Positions 28,665 through 37,391 of a DNA stretch of 64,000 nucleotides are shown here, one piece after another. The first letter of the stretch is position 1, and each line of letters begins with the position of its first letter. The stretch comes from Calothrix sp. NIES-4105. GTDB taxonomy: Bacteria; Cyanobacteriota; Cyanobacteriia; Cyanobacteriales; Nostocaceae. Location of the stretch: assembly GCF_002368415.1 (NCBI RefSeq), contig NZ_AP018290.1:5965614-6029613 (forward strand), given 5' to 3'. A model generated the notes under the pieces. That model searched no databases, was not told the DNA's origin, and saw nothing but the letters and a program-made list of their open reading frames with translations. The position numbers and the translations under genes were made by a program.

Positions 28665-28725
28665 CCATTTTAATGGACTTGGGTTATTAGCCTATAGCTT
28701 TCAGCTATAGGCGGGTATGAACGTA
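28663..28725 (-). repeat. Two-hairpin repeat (copy C, inverted)
   Basis: On the minus strand: CGTTCATACCCGCCTATAGC, closing stem GCTATAGG, CTAATAACCCAAGTCCATT and AATGGAC. It has the same order of parts as the copies at 8959 and 28057, with both stems changed but still paired. It abuts the YdeI gene, whose stop lies at 28733. Confidence 0.6.
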
Positions 28726-28732
28726 GTTACAA

Positions 28733-29314
28733 TTACGATAAAGGATTTTTATTCTGTGCTGCTGAATTTACCGTTTGCTCAATGCGCTTTAATCTTGTTT
28801 CCGCGCGCCCAGCAGATTGAATCCACGAAAGGATATTCTTTTTAGAGGAATTACTAAATGCCTGGAAATTACGATAGGCTGTTTCATTTGTTTGTAGAGC
28901 TAAATTTAAATCATCTGGAATAATTAGAGCTTCAATAGCATCTAAACTAGTCCAAGAACCATCAAGTTGCGCTGATTCGATTTTTATCAAACCAGCTTCA
29001 GTCATTAAGCCTTGTTCGGTAAGTTGTTCTATATATTGCTTATTCAGCTTTGACCACACACTTTTAGGTTTGCGAGGTGTAAATATTTGTATGTAACGTT
29101 TTGCATCTAAGGATTTGACTTTACTATCAATCCAGCCAAAGCATAAAGCTTCTTTTACCGCTTCGCTATATATAACACTAGCTTTACCGCTTTTAATTTT
29201 GTAGTAAACAAGCCAGATGCCAATAGAAGTACTGTGATTTTCTGTAAGCCATTGGCGCCATTCTTGACGTGATGACGCATAAATAGATTCTAGTTTATCC
29301 TCAAATTTTATCAT
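28733..29314 (-). CDS. YdeI/OmpD-associated family protein
   Basis: A 193-residue protein. YdeI-family landmarks: WLTENHSTSIGIWLVYYKI, EAVKEALCFGWIDSKVK, RKPKSVWSKLNK and a helical C-terminus. The family is widespread and loosely tied to stress or bacteriocin protection (YdeI/YjbR-like); no enzyme activity is established. It is monocistronic, with repeats immediately downstream. Confidence 0.82.
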   Translation of the reverse strand: MIKFEDKLESIYASSRQEWRQWLTENHSTSIGIWLVYYKIKSGKASVIYSEAVKEALCFGWIDSKVKSLDAKRYIQIFTPRKPKSVWSKLNKQYIEQLTEQGLMTEAGLIKIESAQLDGSWTSLDAIEALIIPDDLNLALQTNETAYRNFQAFSNSSKKNILSWIQSAGRAETRLKRIEQTVNSAAQNKNPLS

Positions 29315-30499
29315 TCCGATATAAATTTATATTTAACATACCCAAAGATAGATGTAATTAAACTATTTTAGCATTAGACCTTTATTTCATTAGTAAATAA
29401 CCAATAACTAAAACTCAACAGCTTGTTGTACGTACATAAATAAATAATTGCAAAGATTGTAATTAACATCTATCCAAAAGTAGATAAAATTTAAAAATAA
29501 TGTAAAGGAGTTATAAAGTTTAGATGAAGAATGGTGATTAACCTGTAAATACTTCGACCAAATATACGACAATTTATGATGAAATAACAGTGTATTATAA
29601 ACGTGCGTAAGAATTATGTATCTTATGCTAGTTTTGCGTTATTATTTTCTAGTCGCAAATTGAATAATTATGTCGATTTGAAAATCTAGACGTGTCCAAT
29701 TGTTCCTTCAAGTGCAATTACTAGCCATAAGTCTAATTTCTTGCTAAATTTTTGTTTTTTTTTGCTGAACTGTGTTAGACTTTTAAAAGTTTTGTCAAGT
29801 TGACTTAACTTAGTGTTGTGTTTATTTGCAGATTTGACTGTAAGTATTTCGGCTAAGTCAGTTTTGAGTTTGTATAATTCAACCGCAATACATTTAGGAT
29901 TTACATAAGGAAACTGGGAATCGCGCGCAGAATCTTTGTATTCATTACAAGATATCGACCAAGAAACCCGATTTACAACAATTTATACGTAAGTCCTATT
30001 AGTTTTCATAAGCTTTATCATTGTCGTCAGTATATATGGCTGGTTTTTGAAAAGCGATTATGACAACTAACCTCAGTCAAATCATCTTCTTATCACTAAT
30101 GATTTCAAACCAGAAACACTGCTGTTTATTAAGGAAAACAACAGCTATGTATTGTGCATCACATTTAAAAATGAATTACAACTATTCACTGATTCAGTTA
30201 ATCTTACTTAGACGCCGAAGTAATCTACTGAGAAGTTGTTAACCCTCTTTTCAAGATTACGATAATACAAAAGTCTTTGAAAGTAGCTTTGGTACTAGAT
30301 TACCAATAACTTAATTATCTTTCTTTACGTCCTACTTTTTACTTTTCCTGCTCCGCTTTACTTGACCTTTACGGTTTATTTATTGAATCACAAAGAACAC
30401 AAAGGAGAATGCACAATTTTCATTGTGAAAGAGGGAAGGTGGAGATAAAAATTTGATCTGGGTAGTATTGGTAGCACGACAAGTGTTGTTGTAATAACC
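29315..30499. other. Long AT-rich intergenic region upstream of the RiPP transport genes
   Basis: Nearly 1.2 kb with no gene I can support. It has long A/T runs and two short stretches that read like decayed protein: about 29930-29990 (GNWESRAESLYSLQDID) and about 30075-30210 (LLITNDFKPETLLFIKENNS), neither with a start codon. ATCACAAAGAACACAAAGGA at ~30388 is a fragment of the CACAAAG repeat. It may carry a long leader or an RNA gene, but I see no clear fold. Confidence 0.5.
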
Positions 30500-30508
30500 G
30501 TGAGAACT

Positions 30509-31099
30509 ATGTCAAATAATTTAAGTCAAAACAAGGTTGATAATGAGATAAACGAGTATAAAGGTAAGTTGCTAACACCTTTTCAGCACAAAACTCTTGT
30601 CAAGTATTTACAGACGAATTTACAGCGAGAGTACCGTTGTCGGATTGAAATAATGCTACTGGCAGATATGGGTAAATCTCAAACTCAAATTTGTAGCATT
30701 GTCGGTTGTTCTCAAGAAATGGCACGTTATTGGATTGCGCTAGCAGAAGCTGGTTTGGCGCATAAATGGAATTCACGACCTATTGGCAGGCCTAAAACAA
30801 TCAGCAATCAATATTTAGACCGCTTGCAAGAACTGGTCAAACATAGTCCGCGCGAGTACGGTTATGCATTTGGTTCCTGGACGGCACAATGGTTAAGTAA
30901 GCATCTTGCTCAAGAATTTGATATCCAAGTCAGTGACCGTCATATTAATCGCTTGCTCAAACAAATGGGACTTTCTACCAAATCTAAGTCTTGTTACCAG
31001 CTAGAATCTGACTCCATACATAATACTGGTATTCAGATTAAGGATTTGCAATCTGCCAAAGAGCCGACCAATCAATGGTCATTAGTTGTTGGTCATTAG
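30509..31099 (+). CDS. Helix-turn-helix protein (IS630-type HTH) heading the RiPP export operon
   Basis: The start is ATG 30509 (MSNNLSQNKVDNEI); about 196 residues. Two HTH/winged-helix blocks: CRIEIMLLADMGKSQTQICS-IVGCSQEMARYW, and LQELVKHSPREYGYAFGSW...VSDRHINRLLKQMGL. These match the DNA-binding N-terminus of IS630-type transposases, but the DDE catalytic domain is absent, so it is probably a domesticated regulator. It is 30 bases from the exporter gene. It may control the peptide locus; the palindrome repeated at 40950 and 43032 is a candidate site (inference). Confidence 0.7.
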   Translation: MSNNLSQNKVDNEINEYKGKLLTPFQHKTLVKYLQTNLQREYRCRIEIMLLADMGKSQTQICSIVGCSQEMARYWIALAEAGLAHKWNSRPIGRPKTISNQYLDRLQELVKHSPREYGYAFGSWTAQWLSKHLAQEFDIQVSDRHINRLLKQMGLSTKSKSCYQLESDSIHNTGIQIKDLQSAKEPTNQWSLVVGH

Positions 31100-31129
31100 T
31101 TGTTTGATGGTAAGTCACAAAGTTTATAG

Positions 31130-34100
31130 GTGATAACAGTGTTTTCACAGGAATTAAAGAGTGAGCGACTTACCCAATTTTTTGGTGAAACGCTTACACA
31201 GAAAGAGTTAGATGAGTGTTTAGCGGTGGCGGAAATTATCGAGCCACCACCTGCAAAACAGTTTTGGAATGCAAGAGAGTCACAGCCAGGAATTTATATG
31301 ATTCTGGCAGGTAAAGTCAGGTTGCTTGATGATTCTAATAATTTAATTACTACAATTACTGTTGGAATGTCTTTCGGCGAGTTGACTTTATTTTCTGAAC
31401 ATCAGTTTATACCTTACACCGCCAGGTCTTCTGTCAATTTAAAGCTGTTGTTTCTTAAACAAGAAGTCTTGCAGCTTAAGATGCGCCAACATCCGAATCT
31501 AGAAGCGCGTATAAAGAGAAACGCTGAACTTTTAGATTTGACGCTATCGTTTCGGTTGCGTCCTGGCGGTAGTACAGATGCAGAGGAAATGCATAAAGCT
31601 TTGTCATTGTTTGACAGGCATGTTTTCGAGGCGCCTTCACAAATACCCATACCAGCAGATGCGGAAATGCTGATTATATGGCAGGGAGAAATCCTCAACT
31701 CTAACGGTAACAAGTTGACAAATGGAAATTTGTATACTATAGAACAAAATGAGAATTGGCAGGCGACTCAACCAAGCATTGCTTACATACTCAAAAGCTC
31801 AAACGTTAAAACTGCGTCTTCGCACTGGTCTAGTTTAAATCAACTCAAGAGCGATTACAAAACAGAAAGGCAAGATTCCCAATATTCAGCACCCAATATT
31901 ATCCAATTTCCACATACTGCCCAAACAAAGCGTCCAAAGCGGCAAGCATATTTTCCCAGTCCGACACTGACACTAGGACATTGGTGGGGGCGCCTAATTA
32001 AGCGTTATCCAATTTTTGAACAGCAAAGTGCCTCCGACTGTGGAGCAGCTTGTTTAATAATGATTAGTCGCTATTGGGGTAAGCGATTAAGTGTAAATCG
32101 AGTCCGAGATTTAACTAATATCAGTCGCAGTGGAGCATCATTAAAAGGTTTGGCTTTTTGTGCAGAGAGTCTTGGTTATACTACTCGTCCGGTCAAAGCC
32201 AGTCTTGACAAATTAGCACAGCAACCACTACCAGCAATCGTTCACTGGGAAGGCAAGCATTACATAGTTGTTTACGAAATTACTAAAAAACAAGTTTTTG
32301 TGGGTGACCCCGCAATTGGTCAACGTAACTTGACGGTGGCTGACTTCAAAGCAGGGTGGACAGGTTATGCTTTATTACTCGAACCCACAGTTCAGTTACA
32401 AGAAACAACAGAAACAAGTACACCATTCTGGCGCCTGTTTGAATTAGTCAGACCTCATACAGTAGTACTCTTAGAAGTATTTGCAGCATCGCTACTAATT
32501 CAAATATTTGGACTTGTAACACCTTTATTCACCCAGTTATTGCTAGATCGAGTCATAGTTCAAGGCAGTACGCTGACTTTGAATGCAGTCGGTTTTGGAC
32601 TGCTGATTTTTGGCTTATTCCGTGTTGCGCTGAATGGACTGCGGCAATATCTCCTCGACCATACGGCAAACCGCGTTGGTGTAGCTCTAATGGTAGGTTT
32701 TATCAAACATACCTTCCGCTTACCCCTAGCATTCTTTGAATCACGCTATGTCGGAGATATAGTCTCTCGTGTGCAAGAAAACCAGAAAATCCAACGTTTT
32801 CTTACAGGAGAAGCGTTATCAATTTGCCTAGATTTAATGACAGTGTTTATTTATGTGGGACTAATGTTCTGGTACAGTTGGCAAATGGCACTACTGTGCT
32901 TAACTATCGTGCCACCATTTTTCTTGCTGACACTACTCGCAACACCATTTTTACGTCGGATCTCCAAAGAAGTATTTACCGCTTTAGCTAGCGAGAACAG
33001 TTATTTAATACAAAGCTTGTCGGGAATTAGCTCAATTCGTTCAATGGCAATTGAGCAAACCGTGCGTTGGCATTGGGAAGAACAACTGAATAATTTAGTT
33101 AAAAAAACTTTCACCGGACAAGTAATTAGCAACCAACTACAAGTATTTAGTGCTACGATACAAAGCCTTGTAACTACTGGCCTGCTCTGGTTTGGGGCAT
33201 GGCAAGTAATTCAAAATCAGCTTACCATTGGGCAATTAGTGGCTTTCAATATGTTGCTGGGTAATATAATCCAGCCTTTCCAGCGGCTAATAGTGCTATG
33301 GAATCAATTACAAGAAGTTATCGTTTCTACCGAACGCATAAACGATGTGTTAGAAGCAGAACCCGAAGAAGATTTACAAGCATCACCCCGTCAGTTTTTG
33401 GATAAATTGCACGGAAGTATTCGCTTTGATAACGTTACGTTTCGTTATCATCCAGAAAGTGATATTAATGTATTAGAAAACCTCAGCTTTGAAATAAAAC
33501 CCCAACAAACGGTAGCAGTCGTTGGACGTAGCGGTTCAGGAAAAACAACGCTTTCTAAACTAATTTTGGGTTTATATAAACCAACAGACGGCAAAGTGTT
33601 GATTGATGCTCAAGATATCACAACAATTTCATTGAGCGCGCTTCGTTCGCAAATTGGTGTAGTCAACCAAGACACATTTTTGTTTGGCGGAACAATTCGT
33701 GAAAACATCAGTATTGCTCATCCTGAAGCAAACCTTGAAGAAATAGCAGAAGTCGCACGTTTGGCTGGAGCAGATGAATTTATCAAGCGTTTACCAATGG
33801 GTTACGAAACCCAAATAGGTGAAGGAGGAGGAATGCTATCAGGAGGACAGCGACAAAGATTAGCAATAGCTCGCGCGTTACTAGGTAATCCTCGCTTATT
33901 GCTCTTAGACGAAGCTACAAGTCATCTAGACTCAGAATCTGAACGTATCATTCAGAAAAATCTCAAAACAATACTCAAAGGACGTACAAGCTTAATTATT
34001 GCCCATCGTCTGTCTACCGTGCGAAATGCCGACTTAATTTTGGTATTAGCAAACGGAGTATTAGTCGAAAGCGGTACTCATAACCAACTAATTGCCAAAA

Positions 34101-34147
34101 AAGGGCATTACTTCTATCTCAATCAGCAACAACTTCAAGAGTGCTGA
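31130..34147 (+). CDS. CNBD-C39 peptidase-ABC exporter (bacteriocin/RiPP maturation and export)
   Basis: A 1005-residue protein, starting at GTG 31130. Residues ~25-130 are a cyclic-nucleotide-binding-like domain (AGKVRLLDDSNNL, GMSFGELTLFSE). Residues ~295-420 are a C39 peptidase with catalytic Cys in ASDCGAACL, His in GKHYIVVYE and Asp in FVGDPAIG. A six-helix ABC membrane domain follows, then the ATPase: Walker A GRSGSGKTT, signature LSGGQRQRLAIARA, Walker B LLLLDEATS. C39 domains cut after double-Gly leaders, and the six precursors at 41-43 kb all have such leaders, so they are the likely cargo. The CNBD N-terminus is typical of cyanobacterial exporters. Confidence 0.92.
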   Translation: MITVFSQELKSERLTQFFGETLTQKELDECLAVAEIIEPPPAKQFWNARESQPGIYMILAGKVRLLDDSNNLITTITVGMSFGELTLFSEHQFIPYTARSSVNLKLLFLKQEVLQLKMRQHPNLEARIKRNAELLDLTLSFRLRPGGSTDAEEMHKALSLFDRHVFEAPSQIPIPADAEMLIIWQGEILNSNGNKLTNGNLYTIEQNENWQATQPSIAYILKSSNVKTASSHWSSLNQLKSDYKTERQDSQYSAPNIIQFPHTAQTKRPKRQAYFPSPTLTLGHWWGRLIKRYPIFEQQSASDCGAACLIMISRYWGKRLSVNRVRDLTNISRSGASLKGLAFCAESLGYTTRPVKASLDKLAQQPLPAIVHWEGKHYIVVYEITKKQVFVGDPAIGQRNLTVADFKAGWTGYALLLEPTVQLQETTETSTPFWRLFELVRPHTVVLLEVFAASLLIQIFGLVTPLFTQLLLDRVIVQGSTLTLNAVGFGLLIFGLFRVALNGLRQYLLDHTANRVGVALMVGFIKHTFRLPLAFFESRYVGDIVSRVQENQKIQRFLTGEALSICLDLMTVFIYVGLMFWYSWQMALLCLTIVPPFFLLTLLATPFLRRISKEVFTALASENSYLIQSLSGISSIRSMAIEQTVRWHWEEQLNNLVKKTFTGQVISNQLQVFSATIQSLVTTGLLWFGAWQVIQNQLTIGQLVAFNMLLGNIIQPFQRLIVLWNQLQEVIVSTERINDVLEAEPEEDLQASPRQFLDKLHGSIRFDNVTFRYHPESDINVLENLSFEIKPQQTVAVVGRSGSGKTTLSKLILGLYKPTDGKVLIDAQDITTISLSALRSQIGVVNQDTFLFGGTIRENISIAHPEANLEEIAEVARLAGADEFIKRLPMGYETQIGEGGGMLSGGQRQRLAIARALLGNPRLLLLDEATSHLDSESERIIQKNLKTILKGRTSLIIAHRLSTVRNADLILVLANGVLVESGTHNQLIAKKGHYFYLNQQQLQEC

Positions 34148-34180
34148 GTGTTGAGTGCTGAGTGTTGAGTGTTGAGTAAG
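34144..34180. repeat. Heptamer tandem repeat GTGCTGA/GTGTTGA (STRR-like)
   Basis: GTGCTGAGTGTTGAGTGCTG and so on in steps of seven, starting at the exporter's stop codon. It is the reverse complement of the heptamers at ~5655-5722. Confidence 0.65.
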
Positions 34181-34257
34181 AACCAATGAGTAGAGCGGGC
34201 ATCCCGAACCGCCCTGGTAAAAAACAACAGTCTAAATTACCTTACAAGTGAAAAGCT

Positions 34258-35790
34258 ATGCCAAACCCATCTTTGAATTCACGGGCGCCACTAACTACGC
34301 CAAATCAAGATGAATCAACAAATACAACTCAAGCAAATCAGGTAAAGACCAAAAATAATATCAAAGACTGGTTCTACGGTACAGAAGAACTGTTAGATGC
34401 ATTACCAAGACGCTGGACACGCTCTTTGCTATATTTACTGATTGCATTCACTACAATTGTTTTACCTTGGGCAATGTTGTCCAAAGTGGATGAAACAGGA
34501 ACAGCTAGAGGACGTATACAACCCAAAGGAGCGACGCAAAAACTAGATAGTGCAGTAGGAGGTAGGGTTATAGCAGTTAAGGTCAAAGAAGGTCAAACAG
34601 TTTCTTCTGGGCAAATCTTAATGGAATTAGAATCTGATATCCTTAAAACCCAATTACAAGAAGCACAAAAAAAGTTAGAAGGTCAGAAAAATAGGCTTGC
34701 ACAAGTAAAGTTGCTAAAAAATCAACTGCTGCTATCAACAAACGTTCAAGAGCAGCAAAATAAATCTCAAGAGTTAGAAAAGCTTTCGCAAATTAATCAA
34801 GCCCAGCAAAATCTCGATGCGAAACAAAGTAACTATAATTTACAAAAGTTAGAAAAACAGGCATTAGTTAGTCAAGCGCAGCAGCAGATTAACTCCATTC
34901 AAAATGACCAACAATCCGCTCAAAATCGTTTGAGTATAGATACTAGACAAGTCGGACGATTTAGCCAACTTGTCAGCGACGGTGCCGTTTCTGCAAACCA
35001 AGTAGACCAACTCAAAAAAGAAGAGGAAGAAAGTAAAAGACTTTATGCAAAAGCGCAATCTGATACCAAACAATCTCAATTACGTTTAAACGAAGAACAA
35101 AATCGTTATCAGTCAACAATTAATCAGTTAGAAGCGGATATAAAGCAAGCAAAGCTACGTTTAGAAGAGCAAAAAAACAATTACCAAACTACAATAAAAG
35201 CAGGTCAACTCGCTATACTCAAAAATCAGGAGCAACTCAAAGACTTACAAAGACAAATTAGCAGCGAACAATCTGAAATTGCTCAAACCGGGAGTCAGAT
35301 AGCATCTTTAAAAATACAACTCGGTCAAAGAATACTACGGGCGCCTGTTGACGGCACAATATTTGAATTACCCATTACCAAACCAGATACTGTAGTACAA
35401 CCTGCCCAAACAGTAGCTCAAATAGCTCCTAAAAATACTGCGTTAGTCTTAAAAGCGCTTCTTCCTAGCCAGCAAAGCGGTTTTTTGAAAGAAGGAATGC
35501 CAGTAAAAATCAAATTTGACGCATATCCCTTCCAAGATTATGGAGTGCTACAAGGACATGTTAATTGGATATCACCTGACTCGAAAGTTCAGGAAACAAG
35601 CCAGGGAAAAGTCGAAAATTTTGAATTAGAAATAACACTTAGCAAGCCTTACATCAAAAGCGGTAACAAACGTATTGCTTTAACCCCCGGTCAAACAGCA
35701 ACAGCCGAAGTAATCGTTCGTCAACGTCGAATTATAGATTTTATCCTAGACCCATTCAAGAAATTACAAAAAGGTGGTCTAGAATTATAG
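34258..35790 (+). CDS. HlyD-family membrane fusion protein
   Basis: A 510-residue protein with a cytosolic N-terminus and one membrane helix at about residues 57-75 (SLLYLLIAFTTIVLPWAML). A lipoyl/barrel half-motif follows (GGRVIAVKVKEGQTVSSGQI). A long coiled coil of ~220 residues comes next, then the second half-motif (LRAPVDGTIFELPI) and the beta-barrel. It bridges the inner-membrane ABC exporter to an outer-membrane channel; no TolC-like gene is in the window. It is 110 bases downstream of the exporter and is presumably co-transcribed. Confidence 0.9.
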   Translation: MPNPSLNSRAPLTTPNQDESTNTTQANQVKTKNNIKDWFYGTEELLDALPRRWTRSLLYLLIAFTTIVLPWAMLSKVDETGTARGRIQPKGATQKLDSAVGGRVIAVKVKEGQTVSSGQILMELESDILKTQLQEAQKKLEGQKNRLAQVKLLKNQLLLSTNVQEQQNKSQELEKLSQINQAQQNLDAKQSNYNLQKLEKQALVSQAQQQINSIQNDQQSAQNRLSIDTRQVGRFSQLVSDGAVSANQVDQLKKEEEESKRLYAKAQSDTKQSQLRLNEEQNRYQSTINQLEADIKQAKLRLEEQKNNYQTTIKAGQLAILKNQEQLKDLQRQISSEQSEIAQTGSQIASLKIQLGQRILRAPVDGTIFELPITKPDTVVQPAQTVAQIAPKNTALVLKALLPSQQSGFLKEGMPVKIKFDAYPFQDYGVLQGHVNWISPDSKVQETSQGKVENFELEITLSKPYIKSGNKRIALTPGQTATAEVIVRQRRIIDFILDPFKKLQKGGLEL

Positions 35791-35843
35791 CACAAAATTC
35801 AACTCTAACCCCTATAACTTAATTCAAAACGGAGAATTACATC

Positions 35844-36614
35844 ATGTCCAAAACATTAAACGTATCTGAAAAAGACATTCTCAACTACATCAAAATCTCT
35901 TGTCAACTACCTGGATTATTAGAAGCAATTGCCACTCACCAAATTCTGATTAATACAATTCAAGAACAAGGTATTCAAATTAACCCGCAAGAAGTTCAAC
36001 AAGCAGCAGACAACCTACGATTAACAAACCAACTGCTCAAAGCCGAAGATACTTGGGCATGGTTAAAAAAACACTATATGACGCTCGACGAATTTGAAGA
36101 ACTAGCTCAAACCAACTTACTATCTTCAAAACTAGCAAATCACTTATTCGCCCATAAAGTAGAGTCAATATTTTATCAAGACCAACTTGAATATGCAGGC
36201 GCCGTCACGTATGAAGTCATTTTAGATGATGAGGATATAGCGCTAGAATTATTTTACTGCCTACAAGAAGGCGAGATAAATTTTACTGAAATCGCACGCC
36301 AATATATTCAAAATCTAGAACAGCGACGCGCTTATGGTTATCAAGGAATCCGACGACGTAAAGACTTTAGACCAGAAATAGCAGCAGCAGTATTTGCCGT
36401 AACTCCACCGCAAATACTCAAACCAATAATCACATCAAAAGGCGCCCATCTAATTTGGGTAGAAGAAATAATCAAACCTCAATTAGATGAACAATTACGT
36501 AGTCAAATAATAGGAGAATTATTTGCAGTGTGGTTGAAAGAGCAAATTGAGCAACTTGAAATTGTCACATGCTACGATTCCGAAAATAGTATTCCAGTTA
36601 CCAGCGGTGTTTAG
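35844..36614 (+). CDS. Parvulin-type peptidyl-prolyl isomerase (SurA-like), first copy
   Basis: A 256-residue protein with GGAGAATTACATC ahead of ATG 35844. The helical N-terminal half (~1-120) is like SurA N-domains. It is followed by a divergent parvulin core (~125-225; FTEIARQYIQNLEQRRAYGY, FAVTPPQILKPIITSKGAHLIWVEEI). There is no signal peptide, so it acts in the cytosol. As last gene of the export operon it may hold the unfolded, hydrophobic precursor for modification or export. A second parvulin lies in the facing operon. Confidence 0.82.
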   Translation: MSKTLNVSEKDILNYIKISCQLPGLLEAIATHQILINTIQEQGIQINPQEVQQAADNLRLTNQLLKAEDTWAWLKKHYMTLDEFEELAQTNLLSSKLANHLFAHKVESIFYQDQLEYAGAVTYEVILDDEDIALELFYCLQEGEINFTEIARQYIQNLEQRRAYGYQGIRRRKDFRPEIAAAVFAVTPPQILKPIITSKGAHLIWVEEIIKPQLDEQLRSQIIGELFAVWLKEQIEQLEIVTCYDSENSIPVTSGV

Positions 36615-36641
36615 GGTAAGGTGGGCACTGCCCACCCTACA
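36614..36641. repeat. GTAGGGTGGGCA palindrome between convergent operons
   Basis: TAAGGTGGGCACTGCCCACC then CTAC, at the meeting point of the two RiPP operons. It could serve as a two-way terminator; it is the same repeat family as at 2697 and 49202. Confidence 0.6.
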
Positions 36642-36642
36642 A

Positions 36643-37371
36643 CTAGTTACTCAACCAAGACTCAAACAAAGAATTCATAATTTCATCTCGGACAGATTCA
36701 CTAAGCTCAGTTGGAAACCACTTTTCAACTCTCAGAACGTGATATCCCAGTTTGCTTTCTACTGGACCAATGATTTCACCTTCAGATGCATTACTTACAA
36801 CACTACGAATTTCTGATATCAGTTCCACTAGATAGCGGACTCCTACGAAACCACCATTTTCCTGAGACTGCTTACCCTTCGAGTGTTGCAATGCCAAAGC
36901 TGCAAAAGAAGCATTTTCTTCACGCAACAAATGTATTATTTTATTCGCAGTCGCTAAATCAGGCGCCAAAATCTGCGACAGTGCCACTCTTCTATAATTA
37001 TCACGATTATTAATATAAGCAGCATCTACAGCTAGACCAAAAAGATGCTCTTTCAGCTTTCTGGTGAGCAGCGCAATTTTAACACCTTCCGACCATTGTT
37101 CCACATCAATACGCTGCTGTTGTAACCAAGCCATAGTTTCGTTATTTCCCCATAACTTGCGCTCAAGTCGAAAAGCATCACCAGCAGCTTGCCATTCTTC
37201 ATCAGTTACAGAAATATTAAAACGCTCGCAATAAGATAATATCAGCGCCTCACGTTCAGCAGCACTAGCAATTTCAGCAAATTTAGCAGAATGACGTAGA
37301 TATGCGACAATTTCCGCATCAGTTGCACTTTTGAGCGTAGGTTTATCAAGTGATACTAATTGTTCTGTCAT
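36643..37371 (-). CDS. Parvulin-type peptidyl-prolyl isomerase, second copy
   Basis: A 242-residue protein with a helical SurA-like N-terminus (EREALILSYCERFNISVTDEE). The parvulin domain is better preserved than in the first copy: RRVALSQILAPDLATANKII, FAALALQHSKGKQSQENGGF, GEIIGPVESKLGYHVLRVE. It is the last gene of the precursor-kinase-lyase operon, 20 bases after the aldo/keto reductase gene. No signal peptide. Prolines are scarce in the precursors' cores, so a chaperone role is more likely than proline isomerisation (inference). Confidence 0.85.
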   Translation of the reverse strand: MTEQLVSLDKPTLKSATDAEIVAYLRHSAKFAEIASAAEREALILSYCERFNISVTDEEWQAAGDAFRLERKLWGNNETMAWLQQQRIDVEQWSEGVKIALLTRKLKEHLFGLAVDAAYINNRDNYRRVALSQILAPDLATANKIIHLLREENASFAALALQHSKGKQSQENGGFVGVRYLVELISEIRSVVSNASEGEIIGPVESKLGYHVLRVEKWFPTELSESVRDEIMNSLFESWLSN

Positions 37372-37391
37372 AATTCAACCTATTTAAAAAC

